Shown here in pieces: positions 55,251 through 64,000 of a DNA stretch of 64,000 nt. The DNA is from Cognatitamlana sp035818475 (GTDB lineage Bacteria > Bacteroidota > Bacteroidia > Flavobacteriales > Flavobacteriaceae). The stretch spans positions 372,001 through 436,000 of the forward strand of contig NZ_JAYMGV010000001.1 in NCBI RefSeq assembly GCF_035818475.1, written 5' to 3'. Both the position numbers and the translations under genes were made by a program. The notes beneath the pieces are model-generated. The model worked only from the letters and a program-made list of their open reading frames with translations. It searched no databases and was not told where the DNA came from. The first letter of the stretch is position 1. Each line of letters starts with the position of its first letter.

Positions 55251-57860
55251 TTATGCCTTTTTTTTCTTAACCAGCATACGTTTGATCTCATTCAATTTCA
55301 TAAGTGCTTCTACCGGCGTAAGTGTATCAATATCTGTATGCAATATTTCTTCCTTGATATTTTCAAGTAGCGGATCGTCTAAATTAAAGAAACTGAGCTG
55401 CATATCATCAGTTATGGATTTTACCTTATCGGTAAGCTCTTCACTGGAGTGTGATTTTTCTAATTTCTTTAAAATTTTATTGGCGCGATGTAAAACCTGC
55501 TGGGGCATTCCCGCCATTTTTGCAACATGAATACCAAAACTATGCTCACTTCCCCCTTCAACCAACTTTCTTAAAAACAATACATTATCCTTCAGTTCTT
55601 TTACAGAAACATTAAAGTTTTTAATACGTTCAAAGGTTTCGGTCATTTCATTAAGCTCGTGATAATGCGTAGCAAATAATGTTTTTGGCTTTGAAGGGTG
55701 CTCATGCAAGTATTCACTTATAGCCCAGGCTATGGATATTCCATCATAAGTACTTGTTCCACGTCCTATTTCGTCAAGCAATACCAAGCTTCTATCAGAT
55801 ATGTTATTTAAAATGGAAGCGGTTTCATTCATTTCAACCATAAATGTAGACTCGCCCATAGAGATATTATCACTGGCGCCTACCCTGGTGAAAATTTTAT
55901 CTACCAGGCCTATTCGTGCAGCTTTGGCCGGCACAAAGCTTCCTACTTGAGCCAATAACACAATAAGTGCTGTTTGACGTAAAATAGCTGATTTACCGGA
56001 CATATTAGGCCCGGTGATCATGATGATTTGTTGTGTAAGCCTGTCTAAAAACACATCATTAGCAATGTATGCCTCTCCTATGGGTAACTGCTTTTCAATA
56101 ACCGGGTGCCTTCCTGCTTTTATCTCTAAATCATAAGATTCATCAATAGTAGGATACACATAATTGTTGTCTTTTGCCAATTGCGAAAAGCCACACAAAC
56201 AATCTAATTGCCCGATTAAAAGTGCATTTTGCTGTACTACTTTAATATACTGACTCATCCAGCTTACCAATTCAGAAAACAATTGCTGCTCAATGGCTAA
56301 AATACGCTCTTCGGCCCCTAATATTTTAGCTTCATAGGCTTTGAGTTCTTCTGTAATATAGCGCTCTGCATTCACCAGGGTTTGCTTTCTGATCCATTCC
56401 TCCGGAACTTTATCTTTATGTGTGTTACGCACTTCAATATAATATCCAAAGACATTATTAGACGCTATTTTAAGAGAGGTAATTCCGGTGCGTTCACTCT
56501 CACGCTCCAGCATATTATCCAGATAGTCTTTCCCGGATTTTGACAAGGCTCTTAATTCATCCAACTCTGTAGAAAAACCACTTGCTATAGTATGCCCTTT
56601 CAATACATTTACGGGAGCATCTTCATTAAGCGTTTCTTTGATCTTTTCCCTGAGGGCATCACAGCTTTGAAGAGGTTCACCAATATTTTTTAAGGATGCA
56701 TTTTTACAGCCGGAAGCCAAAGTTTTTATAGGCACTATAGCTTCTAACGAATTTTTAAGCTGAATCACTTCCCTAGGACTCACCTTCCCTGTTGCAATTT
56801 TAGAGATTAAACGCTCTAAATCGCCTATCTGTTTAATATGATTCTGAACCTTTTGAAGTACTTCATTTTCTTTAGTCAGAAAACTTACCACATCATGGCG
56901 TTGCTTTATTTTGTCTGCGTTTTTTAAAGGTAATGCCAGCCATCGCTTTAACATCCTGCCCCCCATTGGCGAAATGGTTTTATCTATAACATTCAAAAGG
57001 GTTACAGCATTGTTATTTGTAGAATGATAGAGTTCTAAATTTCTAATGGTGAACTTATCCATCCATACATAATCATTTTCCGCAATTCTGGAAATAGTAG
57101 TGATATGTTGTAATTTATGATGTTGTGTCTCACCCAAATAATGCAGAATGGAGCCCGATGCTATAATACCCTCGTATAAATCTTCAATACCAAAGCCTTT
57201 TAAGGTCTTGGTGTCAAAATGCTTGATAAGTGTTTCATAAGCATAATCGGTTTGATAAACCCAGTCTTCTAAATAAAAGGTATGAAAATCTTCACCAAAG
57301 GTGTCATTAAAAAGTGTCCGTTTTTGTTTGGACACCAAAACTTCACTCGGACTAAAATTTTGAAGCAGTTTATCAATGTATTCCGCATTACCCTGAGAGG
57401 TTAAAAATTCTCCGGTTGAAATATCTAAAAACGAAATCCCAATATATTTTTTATCAAAATAAACGGAGCACAAAAAGTTATTGGATTTTGAAACCAATAC
57501 CTCATCATTTAATGCCACTCCCGGGGTTACTAATTCTGTTACACCACGCTTTACAATGGTTTTGGTTTGCTTTGGGTCTTCCAGCTGATCGCAAATAGCC
57601 ACACGCTCTCCGGCTTTCACCAATTTGGGCAAATAGGTATTTAAAGAATGGTGTGGAAACCCTGCAAGAGCTGTTTCACTCTCACTTCCGGCACCGCGTT
57701 TGGTTAAAATAATACCTAAAATGCCTGCCGTTTTAACAGCATCTTCCCCAAAGGTTTCATAAAAATCACCTACACGAAATAATAACAATGCATCAGGGTA
57801 CTTAGCTTTAATAGCATTGTACTGTTTCATTAACGGTGTTTCTTTCTTCGTTTTTTTCAT
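55251..57860 (-). CDS. mutS: DNA mismatch repair protein MutS
   Basis: An 869-residue mismatch-recognition ATPase. The N-terminal mismatch-binding motif is GDFYETFGEDAV (Phe-x-Glu). Then come connector, lever and clamp regions, and the ABC-type ATPase with Walker A GPNMSGKSAILRQ near residue 615, signature STFMVEMNETA, Walker B LVLLDEIGRGTSTYDG and the ATHYHEL switch. The C-terminus ends with a MutL/MutS-contact-like helical tail. Length is normal for MutS1. Housekeeping gene, divergent from the RNA methyltransferase gene at 58121. Confidence 0.98.
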   Translation of the reverse strand: MKKTKKETPLMKQYNAIKAKYPDALLLFRVGDFYETFGEDAVKTAGILGIILTKRGAGSESETALAGFPHHSLNTYLPKLVKAGERVAICDQLEDPKQTKTIVKRGVTELVTPGVALNDEVLVSKSNNFLCSVYFDKKYIGISFLDISTGEFLTSQGNAEYIDKLLQNFSPSEVLVSKQKRTLFNDTFGEDFHTFYLEDWVYQTDYAYETLIKHFDTKTLKGFGIEDLYEGIIASGSILHYLGETQHHKLQHITTISRIAENDYVWMDKFTIRNLELYHSTNNNAVTLLNVIDKTISPMGGRMLKRWLALPLKNADKIKQRHDVVSFLTKENEVLQKVQNHIKQIGDLERLISKIATGKVSPREVIQLKNSLEAIVPIKTLASGCKNASLKNIGEPLQSCDALREKIKETLNEDAPVNVLKGHTIASGFSTELDELRALSKSGKDYLDNMLERESERTGITSLKIASNNVFGYYIEVRNTHKDKVPEEWIRKQTLVNAERYITEELKAYEAKILGAEERILAIEQQLFSELVSWMSQYIKVVQQNALLIGQLDCLCGFSQLAKDNNYVYPTIDESYDLEIKAGRHPVIEKQLPIGEAYIANDVFLDRLTQQIIMITGPNMSGKSAILRQTALIVLLAQVGSFVPAKAARIGLVDKIFTRVGASDNISMGESTFMVEMNETASILNNISDRSLVLLDEIGRGTSTYDGISIAWAISEYLHEHPSKPKTLFATHYHELNEMTETFERIKNFNVSVKELKDNVLFLRKLVEGGSEHSFGIHVAKMAGMPQQVLHRANKILKKLEKSHSSEELTDKVKSITDDMQLSFFNLDDPLLENIKEEILHTDIDTLTPVEALMKLNEIKRMLVKKKKA

Positions 57861-58120
57861 GGTGCCTCTGCCATTCCTATGAAGATATAAATCCCAATGG
57901 AAAAGTGGTTTTTTAATGTTATTTTTGACAAAATTGTAGCATGCAATGTACTATTAATTTCATGTTTTCTAAAGTTGATTTTTTAGAAGTTATCTACAAT
58001 TAGAATGAGATTTCAACAATATTAAAATATGAACCTGTCCTACAAAGCATAGTTGAAACATCTCTCAATCAGAGATTTTTCTAATGATACAAAGCTTCAT
58101 AACAACATATAAACTGCATA
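57861..58120. other. 260-bp divergent intergenic region (mutS / RNA methyltransferase)
   Basis: No gene. It must hold both promoters; I see no box matching TAnnTTTG with correct spacing. Confidence 0.5.
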
Positions 58121-58657
58121 ATGCGTAAACTAAAAAACAGCGAATTAAACCGATTGAGTGTTGATGCCTTCAGAACAGCTAAAAAGACACCACTCATTAT
58201 CATTTTGGACAACATTAGAAGCCTGAATAATATTGGTTCTGTTTTTAGAACCAGTGATGCCTTTTTGATCGAAAAAATTTACCTCTGCGGTATTACAGCA
58301 ACCCCTCCTCACAAAGACATTCATAAAACAGCTTTAGGAAGTACGGATACGGTAGATTGGGAATATGTTGAAGACACCATAGATCTGGTTCAAAAATTAA
58401 AAGCTGAAAACGTAACAATCTGCGCTGTAGAACAAGCTGAACAGGCCACAATGCTAAACAACTTTACTGTTGCTCCTGGCACAACATATGCACTTGTTTT
58501 TGGCAATGAAGTAAAAGGCGTTGCCCAAAATGTGGTTAGTGCAAGTCATCACGTTATTGAAATACCACAATTTGGTTCCAAACACTCTTTAAACATTTCT
58601 GTAAGCTGTGGCGTAGTGATCTGGGATATGTTTTCAAAGCTCAATCTTACTAAATAA
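58121..58657 (+). CDS. TrmH/SpoU-family RNA 2'-O-methyltransferase
   Basis: A 178-residue SPOUT methyltransferase. Motif 1 is LDNIRSLNNIGSVFRTSDAF with the Asn/Arg pair typical of SpoU enzymes. Motif 2 is ALVFGNEVKGV, and motif 3 is IPQFGSKHSLNISVSCGVVIWD, the trefoil-knot SAM site. There is no N-terminal substrate-binding domain, so it is a minimal TrmL/TrmH-like form acting on tRNA or rRNA. The exact nucleotide is not known. Confidence 0.92.
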   Translation: MRKLKNSELNRLSVDAFRTAKKTPLIIILDNIRSLNNIGSVFRTSDAFLIEKIYLCGITATPPHKDIHKTALGSTDTVDWEYVEDTIDLVQKLKAENVTICAVEQAEQATMLNNFTVAPGTTYALVFGNEVKGVAQNVVSASHHVIEIPQFGSKHSLNISVSCGVVIWDMFSKLNLTK

Positions 58658-58744
58658 ATATACTACAGCCTATAAGCAAAACCTGTAAGTAAATAATCTT
58701 ATCTTAGTCCGTCAATTTACCTAAACCAATAATATCACTGTATT

Positions 58745-60286
58745 ATGAAAACCAAATTACTGATTTTAGCAACCTTCATTTTAATATTTGGCAGCTGTAA
58801 AAACAAGCAAGAGCAAGCAGCTAGTGTTGAAACAGCCACATATGATGAAACCTGGGAGTCCTTAGCCACTAACAATAAAGAACCCGAATGGTTTAAGGAT
58901 GCTAAATTTGGAATTTATTTTCATTGGGGGGTGTATAGTGTTCCGGCATTTAATAATGAATGGTACCCCAGGTGGATGTACTACCCCAATAGAGGTGATA
59001 TATGGGGAGGAGGCGTTTATGAACATCATAAAAACACCTATGGTTCTGATTTTGATTACCATGATTTTATCCCCATGTTTAAAGCAGAGCATTTTGACGC
59101 TAAAGAATGGGCTGCCCTATTTAAAAAAACAGGCGCTAAATTTGCCGGCCCGGTAGCACAGCATCATGATGGTTTTGCCATGTGGGGCAGTAAAGTAAAT
59201 CCGTGGAATGCAAACGTTATGGGACCTGAGAAAGATATTTTAGGTGATCTGTTTAAAGAATTAAAAACCCTTGATTTAAAAACTATAGCAACGTTTCATC
59301 ACGCCAAGTTAGGACAGCGTTATGCAAACGATTCTACAAACTGGATTGGCAAAGGGCTGAAGGTTAGCCCCAATAGTCACTTTCCTTATCACCCGGATTT
59401 AGTAACCTCCACTACAGATCCTAAATTAAGATTGCTTTATGGGAATCTTGAAGAAGAGGAATTTAATAGCTATTGGCTGGATCAGGTCAAGGAAGTGGTA
59501 GATAGCTATGCCCCGGATATTATCTGGTTTGACTCCTGGCTGGACCAGATTCCTGAAAATTACAGACAAAAAATGGTTGCGCATCATTTTAACAGTGGTA
59601 CTAAAAATAAGCAGGAACCTATTGTAGCATATAAACAAAAAGATTTACCGACTAACGTAGGCGTTCTGGATATAGAACAGGGCGGGAAAACAGAAATCTC
59701 AGAAGACTACTGGCTTACGGATATTACCCTAAGTAACCGCAGTTGGAGCTATATAAAAGGCCAAACCTATAAAGCCCCTGATCTGGTTATTAGAAACATG
59801 ATTGATGTTTGGAGTAAAAAAGGCATCGTACTTTTAAACATATCTCCGAGAGCAGACGGTATTATTAATGATGAACAAAGAGAGGTGTTAGCCGCTATCG
59901 GGGTCTGGATTGACAAACACAAAGAAGCTGTTTACGGCACGAGAACACATACGGTTTACGGTTATGGTGTGGCAGCATTTGAAAAAGGCCATTTTGGAGG
60001 ACAATCTGCTACCATAAAGTATAGCAACCTGGATTACAGGTTCACCACCTCAAAAGACAAAAAAACACTGTATATCTATGCCCTGGGATTACCGGAAGCT
60101 AATACCAAACTACCTATTAAACATGTTGGGGATATTGGTCATTCTCAATCTGTAAAAAAGGTTTCCGTGGTAGGTAGCGGTACGGAACTGGAATGGGCTG
60201 TTAATACTGATCAATTAGTTATACAAACCCCTGAAGCTGCTGCTATGGATAACATAGCTACTGTTTTTAAGGTAGAGTTTGAATAG
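58745..60286 (+). CDS. GH29 alpha-L-fucosidase, lipoprotein
   Basis: A 513-residue GH29 enzyme that releases alpha-L-fucose. Lipobox Cys18 (IFGSC) anchors it. Family motifs are EWFKDAKFGIYFHWGVYSVPAF, NEWYPRWMY, GAKFAGPVAQHHDGFAMW, ATFHHAKLGQRY, and the nucleophile Asp near 263 in DIIWFDSWLD, followed by DYWLTDITLSNRSWSYI. The C-terminal beta-sandwich starts near 420. It is not in the sulfatase PUL but only 12 kb from it, on the opposite strand, and it follows the RNA methyltransferase gene after 87 bp. It may serve fucosylated (possibly sulfated) algal glycans. Confidence 0.95.
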   Translation: MKTKLLILATFILIFGSCKNKQEQAASVETATYDETWESLATNNKEPEWFKDAKFGIYFHWGVYSVPAFNNEWYPRWMYYPNRGDIWGGGVYEHHKNTYGSDFDYHDFIPMFKAEHFDAKEWAALFKKTGAKFAGPVAQHHDGFAMWGSKVNPWNANVMGPEKDILGDLFKELKTLDLKTIATFHHAKLGQRYANDSTNWIGKGLKVSPNSHFPYHPDLVTSTTDPKLRLLYGNLEEEEFNSYWLDQVKEVVDSYAPDIIWFDSWLDQIPENYRQKMVAHHFNSGTKNKQEPIVAYKQKDLPTNVGVLDIEQGGKTEISEDYWLTDITLSNRSWSYIKGQTYKAPDLVIRNMIDVWSKKGIVLLNISPRADGIINDEQREVLAAIGVWIDKHKEAVYGTRTHTVYGYGVAAFEKGHFGGQSATIKYSNLDYRFTTSKDKKTLYIYALGLPEANTKLPIKHVGDIGHSQSVKKVSVVGSGTELEWAVNTDQLVIQTPEAAAMDNIATVFKVEFE

Positions 60287-60325
60287 TTAAGATCACACAA
60301 CATATTTTAGTTTACACCTATTTAA

Positions 60326-60985
60326 GTGACCAAAAAAGCAAAACAACCTTGGCCGACAAAAAAGGCCATGGACCAGATCTATGACATGAAACTCTGGGGT
60401 GGTAAAACCTTTGATTTTTACTCCGGAACCGGATCTCATGACCCCAATATTATAACCCCTTATCTGGATAAGGTCATTACTTTTTTAAACAGCCATAAAA
60501 CGCCTTTAACTGTTTGTGATCTGGGTTGTGGCGATTTTAATATCGGCAGACACTTAGTAAAACACACTAAAAAATACATAGCCGTTGATATTGTTGAAAC
60601 ACTTATTAAAAGAAACCAAGCGTTATATACGGCCAAAAACCTGGAATTTCACTGCCTGGACATTGCCAAAGACAAGCTTCCGTCTACGGATTGCGTTATA
60701 CTACGGCAGGTATTACAGCATCTCTCCAATGCCGAAATACTAAGCATTGTCAAAACACTGAAAACCTATAAGTATATTATACTTACAGAACATATCCCAA
60801 CAGGGAGCTTTACACCTAATATAGACATTATTTCCGGGCAAGGCATCCGGTTAAAACACAACAGTGGGATTGATCTGTTGGAGTCCCCTTTTAACTTAAC
60901 CATTAAAGACAAAACACTTTTAGACCAGTATAGTTTAGAACCCGGTAAAGGACGTATTGTAACTATAGTATATCAGGTGTTTTAA
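60326..60985 (+). CDS. Class I SAM-dependent methyltransferase
   Basis: A 219-residue methyltransferase. The SAM site is VCDLGCGDFNIGRHLV (residues about 68-83), with the acidic second motif KYIAVDIVETLI and a later DCVILRQVLQHL segment. The start is a GTG at 60326; an internal ATG at 60368 is an alternative. It lies 39 bp after the fucosidase gene on the same strand. The methyl acceptor cannot be inferred. Confidence 0.85.
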   Translation: MTKKAKQPWPTKKAMDQIYDMKLWGGKTFDFYSGTGSHDPNIITPYLDKVITFLNSHKTPLTVCDLGCGDFNIGRHLVKHTKKYIAVDIVETLIKRNQALYTAKNLEFHCLDIAKDKLPSTDCVILRQVLQHLSNAEILSIVKTLKTYKYIILTEHIPTGSFTPNIDIISGQGIRLKHNSGIDLLESPFNLTIKDKTLLDQYSLEPGKGRIVTIVYQVF

Positions 60986-61122
60986 TTGCTTTCTTCTTAA
61001 CATAATAATTATACAAAAAACCCACTTAACATGTAAGAATTATACTTACATTTATTGCAATAAATTTTTTGGAGATAAAGACGGTTGTTTTTATTTCAGC
61101 GTTGTACTGCATTTGAAAAATT

Positions 61123-61779
61123 ATGTTTGAACTTTTAGAAGGACTTATTACCAAACCGTTTAATACATTTTTAGGGATAATTATTCTCTGGGGAATCTTT
61201 TATTTAGTTTTTGTTAAACTACTAAAATTAAGAGGTTCTATTTGGCATTGGTTTGAGTATTCTTGGATTTTTGTAGGAGTTTTTGGTGTTTTATTTCTGG
61301 TCGCCGAAAACAGAAAAAACAGAAGTGTAAATCGACTAGAATTTATTAATAATCGATTAAAGAATGATGTAAAAGATTTGAAAAACTATTCTGAAATTTC
61401 AAATCATTGTTTTAAATACAATAATAGTGGGTTGCTATCTCAAGAAGTGTTTGATAAAAGGCAAGCAGAACAAGATTCTGTTTGCTCATGGATGAAAAAA
61501 GTAAAGGCAATGGCAGAAAAATCAATTAATAACAATTATATCTTACTTGATAAAATCCCTGTAATAAACATAGAGAATTATCAAGCACTTGCAGAGTATA
61601 AACATGTGCTTATTGTCCATCAAAGAATAAACGAGCAAATTAAAAATCGTGACGAACTAACTAAAATAATAAATGATGACTTCTGGGAAGGTTATAAATA
61701 TACTTTTGGAATTCTATTTCTAATTATTGCTTTCGCCTTAAGACTAACAATTGTTAGTAAAAAAATATCTGAAAAATAA
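61123..61779 (+). CDS. Membrane protein with central coiled region, unknown function
   Basis: A 218-residue protein with transmembrane helices at about 17-37 (FLGIIILWGIFYLVFVKLL), 46-63 (WIFVGVFGVLFLVAE) and 192-210 (YTFGILFLIIAFALRLTIV). The intervening charged, probably helical cytoplasmic region covers about 65-190. No family recognised. Its stop codon directly abuts the ATG of the GIY-YIG gene, so the two are translationally coupled. A membrane effector beside a nuclease-like gene is a common defence arrangement, but this is only an inference. Confidence 0.8.
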   Translation: MFELLEGLITKPFNTFLGIIILWGIFYLVFVKLLKLRGSIWHWFEYSWIFVGVFGVLFLVAENRKNRSVNRLEFINNRLKNDVKDLKNYSEISNHCFKYNNSGLLSQEVFDKRQAEQDSVCSWMKKVKAMAEKSINNNYILLDKIPVINIENYQALAEYKHVLIVHQRINEQIKNRDELTKIINDDFWEGYKYTFGILFLIIAFALRLTIVSKKISEK

Positions 61780-62622
61780 ATGAATAGACCACAAACAATA
61801 CAAATCTTTTTACCAGATGGTTCACCAAGGAGTGTGAAAATTGCTGAAATAACTAACAGAGTTGTAAAGGCTATTTTAGTCCCACGAAATAAGCTTGAGT
61901 ACATTTCTACAAGAAATGAATTAAATAATGTTGGTATTTATTTCCTATTTGGTGAATCTGCTGAAAAAGCTAAACCTATCGTATACATTGGAGAGGCTGA
62001 AGATTGCTTAGATAGACTTAAACAACATAATAGAATCAAAGAATTTTGGAATTATGCTGTAGTTATGATTTCTAAAATAAATGCTTTTACTAAATCACAC
62101 GCTAAATACCTGGAACACATAGCTGTCAAACAAGCCAAAGAATCTAACAGATATGAAACCGAAAACCTAACAGCTCCTAGTAAACCTTTCGTAACGGAAT
62201 CTATGGAAGCTGACTTACTTGATAGCTTTGATACAATAAAAATACTTCTTTCTACCCTTGGTTTTCCCGTTTATGACAAAGTAGGCAAAGAGCAAATCAC
62301 ACCTAAAGAAATATTAATACTAAAAGGACGTAATATAAAAGCAGAAGGAGACTTAATAGATGACGGTTTTGTTGTGTTTAAAGGTTCACAGGTAAAAAAG
62401 GACACTGTTCCATCTTGTCATGAATATTTAATTAATTTAAGGCAGAAGCTTATTCAGAATGAAATCCTAATTGAAAAAAATGGCGTATTTGAATTCACTC
62501 AAGATTATGTGTTTAATTCACCAAGTACAGCTGGAGGAGTTGTTTTAGGACGTTCAACAAATGGCTGGACTAAATGGAAGAATAAAGATGGAAAAACATT
62601 AGATGAGTTAAAAAGGAAATAA
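61780..62622 (+). CDS. GIY-YIG nuclease-domain protein with DUF4357
   Basis: A 280-residue protein. The GIY-YIG domain covers about 48-120: GIY at 52-54, YIG at 69-71 (VYIGEAEDCLDRL), conserved Arg79, and catalytic Glu112 in KYLEHIAVKQA. The C-terminal region (about 185-280, VFKGSQVKKD ... STAGGVVLGRSTNGWTKWKN) is a DUF4357-like domain common in such proteins and in restriction-associated genes. All catalytic positions are present. It is coupled to the membrane-protein gene upstream and is possibly anti-phage. Confidence 0.87.
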   Translation: MNRPQTIQIFLPDGSPRSVKIAEITNRVVKAILVPRNKLEYISTRNELNNVGIYFLFGESAEKAKPIVYIGEAEDCLDRLKQHNRIKEFWNYAVVMISKINAFTKSHAKYLEHIAVKQAKESNRYETENLTAPSKPFVTESMEADLLDSFDTIKILLSTLGFPVYDKVGKEQITPKEILILKGRNIKAEGDLIDDGFVVFKGSQVKKDTVPSCHEYLINLRQKLIQNEILIEKNGVFEFTQDYVFNSPSTAGGVVLGRSTNGWTKWKNKDGKTLDELKRK

Positions 62623-62636
62623 AAACGCAGTACAAC

Positions 62637-62750
62637 AATGGATAAGTAATTGCTTGTCCTAGCCTACTTCTGAAAATCTTCGCAGATTTCAGTTTGGCTC
62701 ATACTTGCAAAATTAGGTGTTAGCCCAAGTAGCTACTCATAGCCAAAACC
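62637..62750 (+). repeat. Intergenic palindromic element (cassettes F/G), attC-like
   Basis: Aligns over about 95 bp with the minus strand of 47975-48096 (shared CTAGCCTACTT, GAAAATCT and AAATTAGGTG). The ends are imperfectly complementary (GGATAAGTAATTGCTTG against CAAGTAGCTACTCATAGCC). It is followed by GTTAGCTACAATT, the same box as before the SH3b gene at 49022-49034. Confidence 0.7.
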
Positions 62751-62776
62751 GTTAGCTACAATTAAATAAACCAACA

Positions 62777-63754
62777 ATGGGAAACCAAATAGTAGAATCA
62801 TACATAGAGAACAAATCAATTTATGAGGTTTTAGCCATTAAGGTAAAAGACTTACTAGAGGAACTAATAAACGATGAGGGTATAAATGTTCATCATATTA
62901 CTTGTAGAGCCAAGGATGTCGAGAAGTTGGATGGAAAGCTAAAAAGAAAGAATAATAAATACTCAAATATTGAAGAAATAACTGATTTAGCTGGAATTAG
63001 AATCATAACCTTCTTTGAGGATGATGTAGATAAAATTGCGGACATAATAGAACGAGAATATGAAGTCGATAGGAAAAATTCCATCGATAAAAGAGCTCTG
63101 GAGAGTGAAAAATTCGGGTATATGTCACTCCACTATGTAGCGTCTCTTACTAAACAACGTCTTCGTCTTACTGAGAACAAGAAATTCAAAGGCAAAAAAT
63201 TTGAAATACAAGTTCGCTCAATATTACAACACTCTTGGGCAGAAATCGAACATGATATTGGCTACAAAGGGGAATTTGCTATTCCAAGTTTTGCAAAAAG
63301 AAGTTTTTCAAGAATTGCTGCCCTATTAGAAATAGCAGATATCGAATTCATAAGATTAAGAAACCAGCTCCAAGAATATGGTGAAAATGTTAGTGAAAAT
63401 TTAGATAAGAACTCTGAAAGCATACTTCTAGATAAAATTAGCTTATTGGAACTAGTTAAAAGCAATCCTGATATCGATGACATAGAAAAATCAGTTGCTA
63501 AGCAACTAAATTGGAGTTATGATAAATCATTTTCTTTTTCAGATAATTTAGTCGAGCATAATCTTAAAAGAATTTCTAAAAACCCAGAATTAAATATAAC
63601 AAACATCAAACAGATTCAGATTAATCTCAAAAAATATAAGAAAGAAATAATTAAATCAGCAGTAAGTAATGAAGAAAAAGCAACAGAAGGTAAGTCCATT
63701 GGACTTGTCAATGGAGCCGCGATATCTTATCTGATAGAGTTTTTAGAGAAATAA
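62777..63754 (+). CDS. RelA/SpoT-domain (p)ppGpp synthetase-like protein
   Basis: A 325-residue protein with a RelA/SpoT nucleotidyltransferase domain at about 30-170. Visible elements are Arg44 (HITCRAKDVEKL), Asp70 in ITDLAGIRII, Tyr115 in GYMSLHY, and FEIQVRSILQHSWAEIEHDIGYK with Glu143, Gln145, Arg147, Trp154 and His159. There is no HD hydrolase, TGS or ACT domain, so it is a stand-alone alarmone synthetase-like protein. The C-terminal 150 residues are helical and unrecognised. Related small synthetases include toxic, phage-defence types. It sits downstream of cassette box GTTAGCTAC (62751-62759) and could be an acquired defence gene. Confidence 0.9.
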   Translation: MGNQIVESYIENKSIYEVLAIKVKDLLEELINDEGINVHHITCRAKDVEKLDGKLKRKNNKYSNIEEITDLAGIRIITFFEDDVDKIADIIEREYEVDRKNSIDKRALESEKFGYMSLHYVASLTKQRLRLTENKKFKGKKFEIQVRSILQHSWAEIEHDIGYKGEFAIPSFAKRSFSRIAALLEIADIEFIRLRNQLQEYGENVSENLDKNSESILLDKISLLELVKSNPDIDDIEKSVAKQLNWSYDKSFSFSDNLVEHNLKRISKNPELNITNIKQIQINLKKYKKEIIKSAVSNEEKATEGKSIGLVNGAAISYLIEFLEK

Positions 63755-63898
63755 CCATACGCAAAACGGTGTATAATTAATTCCGGTTTATATGCTAAAA
63801 CGAAAACGATTTTTATACATTTATGGTCAACATCAAACTGGTATCAGTAAGATTCCGAAGTATAAATGAATTGACATATAAATAAAAACCCTGTAAGG

Positions 63899-64000
63899 AT
63901 GAACCCACCTGATTCAAACAAAAAACAATGCTCAGCAAGCTATTTAAAATCCTGCCATTTAGTTTTGAGCCTTGCGTTCATAATTGGCCTTTCATTTACT
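63899..64000 (+). CDS. Start of an exported protein, cut by the window end
   Basis: From the ATG at 63899 the open frame runs to the window edge (34 codons). It reads as a short polar start followed by a hydrophobic stretch (HLVLSLAFIIGLSFT), suggesting a signal peptide or membrane anchor. Too short to identify. A second frame from an ATG at 63928 also stays open but lacks such a signal. Confidence 0.4.
   Translation, partial: MNPPDSNKKQCSASYLKSCHLVLSLAFIIGLSFT

Larger units (their letters stand above)
61101..62636 (+). mobile_element. Putative gene cassette F (membrane protein plus GIY-YIG genes)
   Basis: Bounded by the perfect 10-bp inverted repeat GTTGTACTGC (61101-61110, 12 bp before the first ATG) and GCAGTACAAC (62627-62636, 4 bp past the last stop). 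Same architecture as the units at 46.6-52.3 kb, but on the plus strand. Confidence 0.55.

Noticed and set aside
61031..61051. Inverted repeat ATGTAAG/CTTACAT as a terminator of the methyltransferase gene
   Set aside because: A 7-bp AT-rich stem without a following T-run; too weak to call.

Overview
The window reads as the chromosome of a low-GC marine Flavobacteriaceae bacterium (phylum Bacteroidota). The evidence is SusC/SusD pairs, type IX secretion (T9SS) C-terminal sorting tails, nine S1 sulfatases, BglX-type GH3 enzymes and a TTTTG/TAAATTTG promoter in front of a tRNA. I cannot assign a genus.

Region 1 (1-34.5 kb, all minus strand) is a polysaccharide utilisation locus (PUL) for a sulfated polysaccharide. 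Read in the direction of transcription, it holds a T9SS-exported protein with a MopE-like metal-binding motif, a sulfatase, an SGNH/SASA esterase, another sulfatase, a SusC without SusD, a SusC/SusD pair, a GH144-like enzyme, a GH3, four sulfatases in a row, an FGE-like protein, a second GH144-like enzyme, a sulfatase, a GH3, a T9SS-tagged GH144-like enzyme, a sulfatase and the start of a ninth sulfatase cut by the window edge. The likely division of labour is that secreted enzymes cut and desulfate at the surface, SusC/D imports, and periplasmic sulfatases and GH3 glucosidases finish the work.

Region 2 (34.5-46.6 kb) holds a membrane-spanning beta-propeller/Y_Y_Y/LuxR-type regulator and a 2748-residue exoprotein (G8 and beta-helix, discoidin and PKD domains, T9SS tail). 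An 11-bp-spaced direct repeat with consensus TGACGTAG-N3-TGACGTAG lies about 180-250 bp upstream of three genes (the giant exoprotein, the MopE-like protein and the orphan SusC). This suggests one regulon.

Region 3 (46.6-52.3 kb, minus strand) is accessory DNA. Short genes or gene pairs (a DUF1399-like protein plus a Cys-rich-tail protein, an SH3b protein, a MORN/YwqK-repeat protein, a TlpA-like thioredoxin, a small membrane protein) sit between imperfect-palindrome repeats. Several are bounded by their own perfect 10-bp inverted repeat, beginning GTT at the 5' side and ending AAC at the 3' side. This is the architecture of integron gene cassettes, but the boxes do not match the canonical attC consensus and no integrase is visible. 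Two truncated insertion-sequence fragments (an rve-type and an IS110-type transposase) interrupt the array. A second cluster with the same architecture lies at 61.1-63.8 kb on the plus strand and carries a membrane protein, a GIY-YIG/DUF4357 protein and a RelA/SpoT synthetase, a defence-like set.

Region 4 (52.5-61 kb) is mostly ordinary chromosome: tRNA-Leu(TAA), tRNA-Gly(GCC), a large MG2/plug-like surface protein, mutS, a TrmH-type RNA methyltransferase, a GH29 alpha-L-fucosidase lipoprotein and a SAM-dependent methyltransferase.
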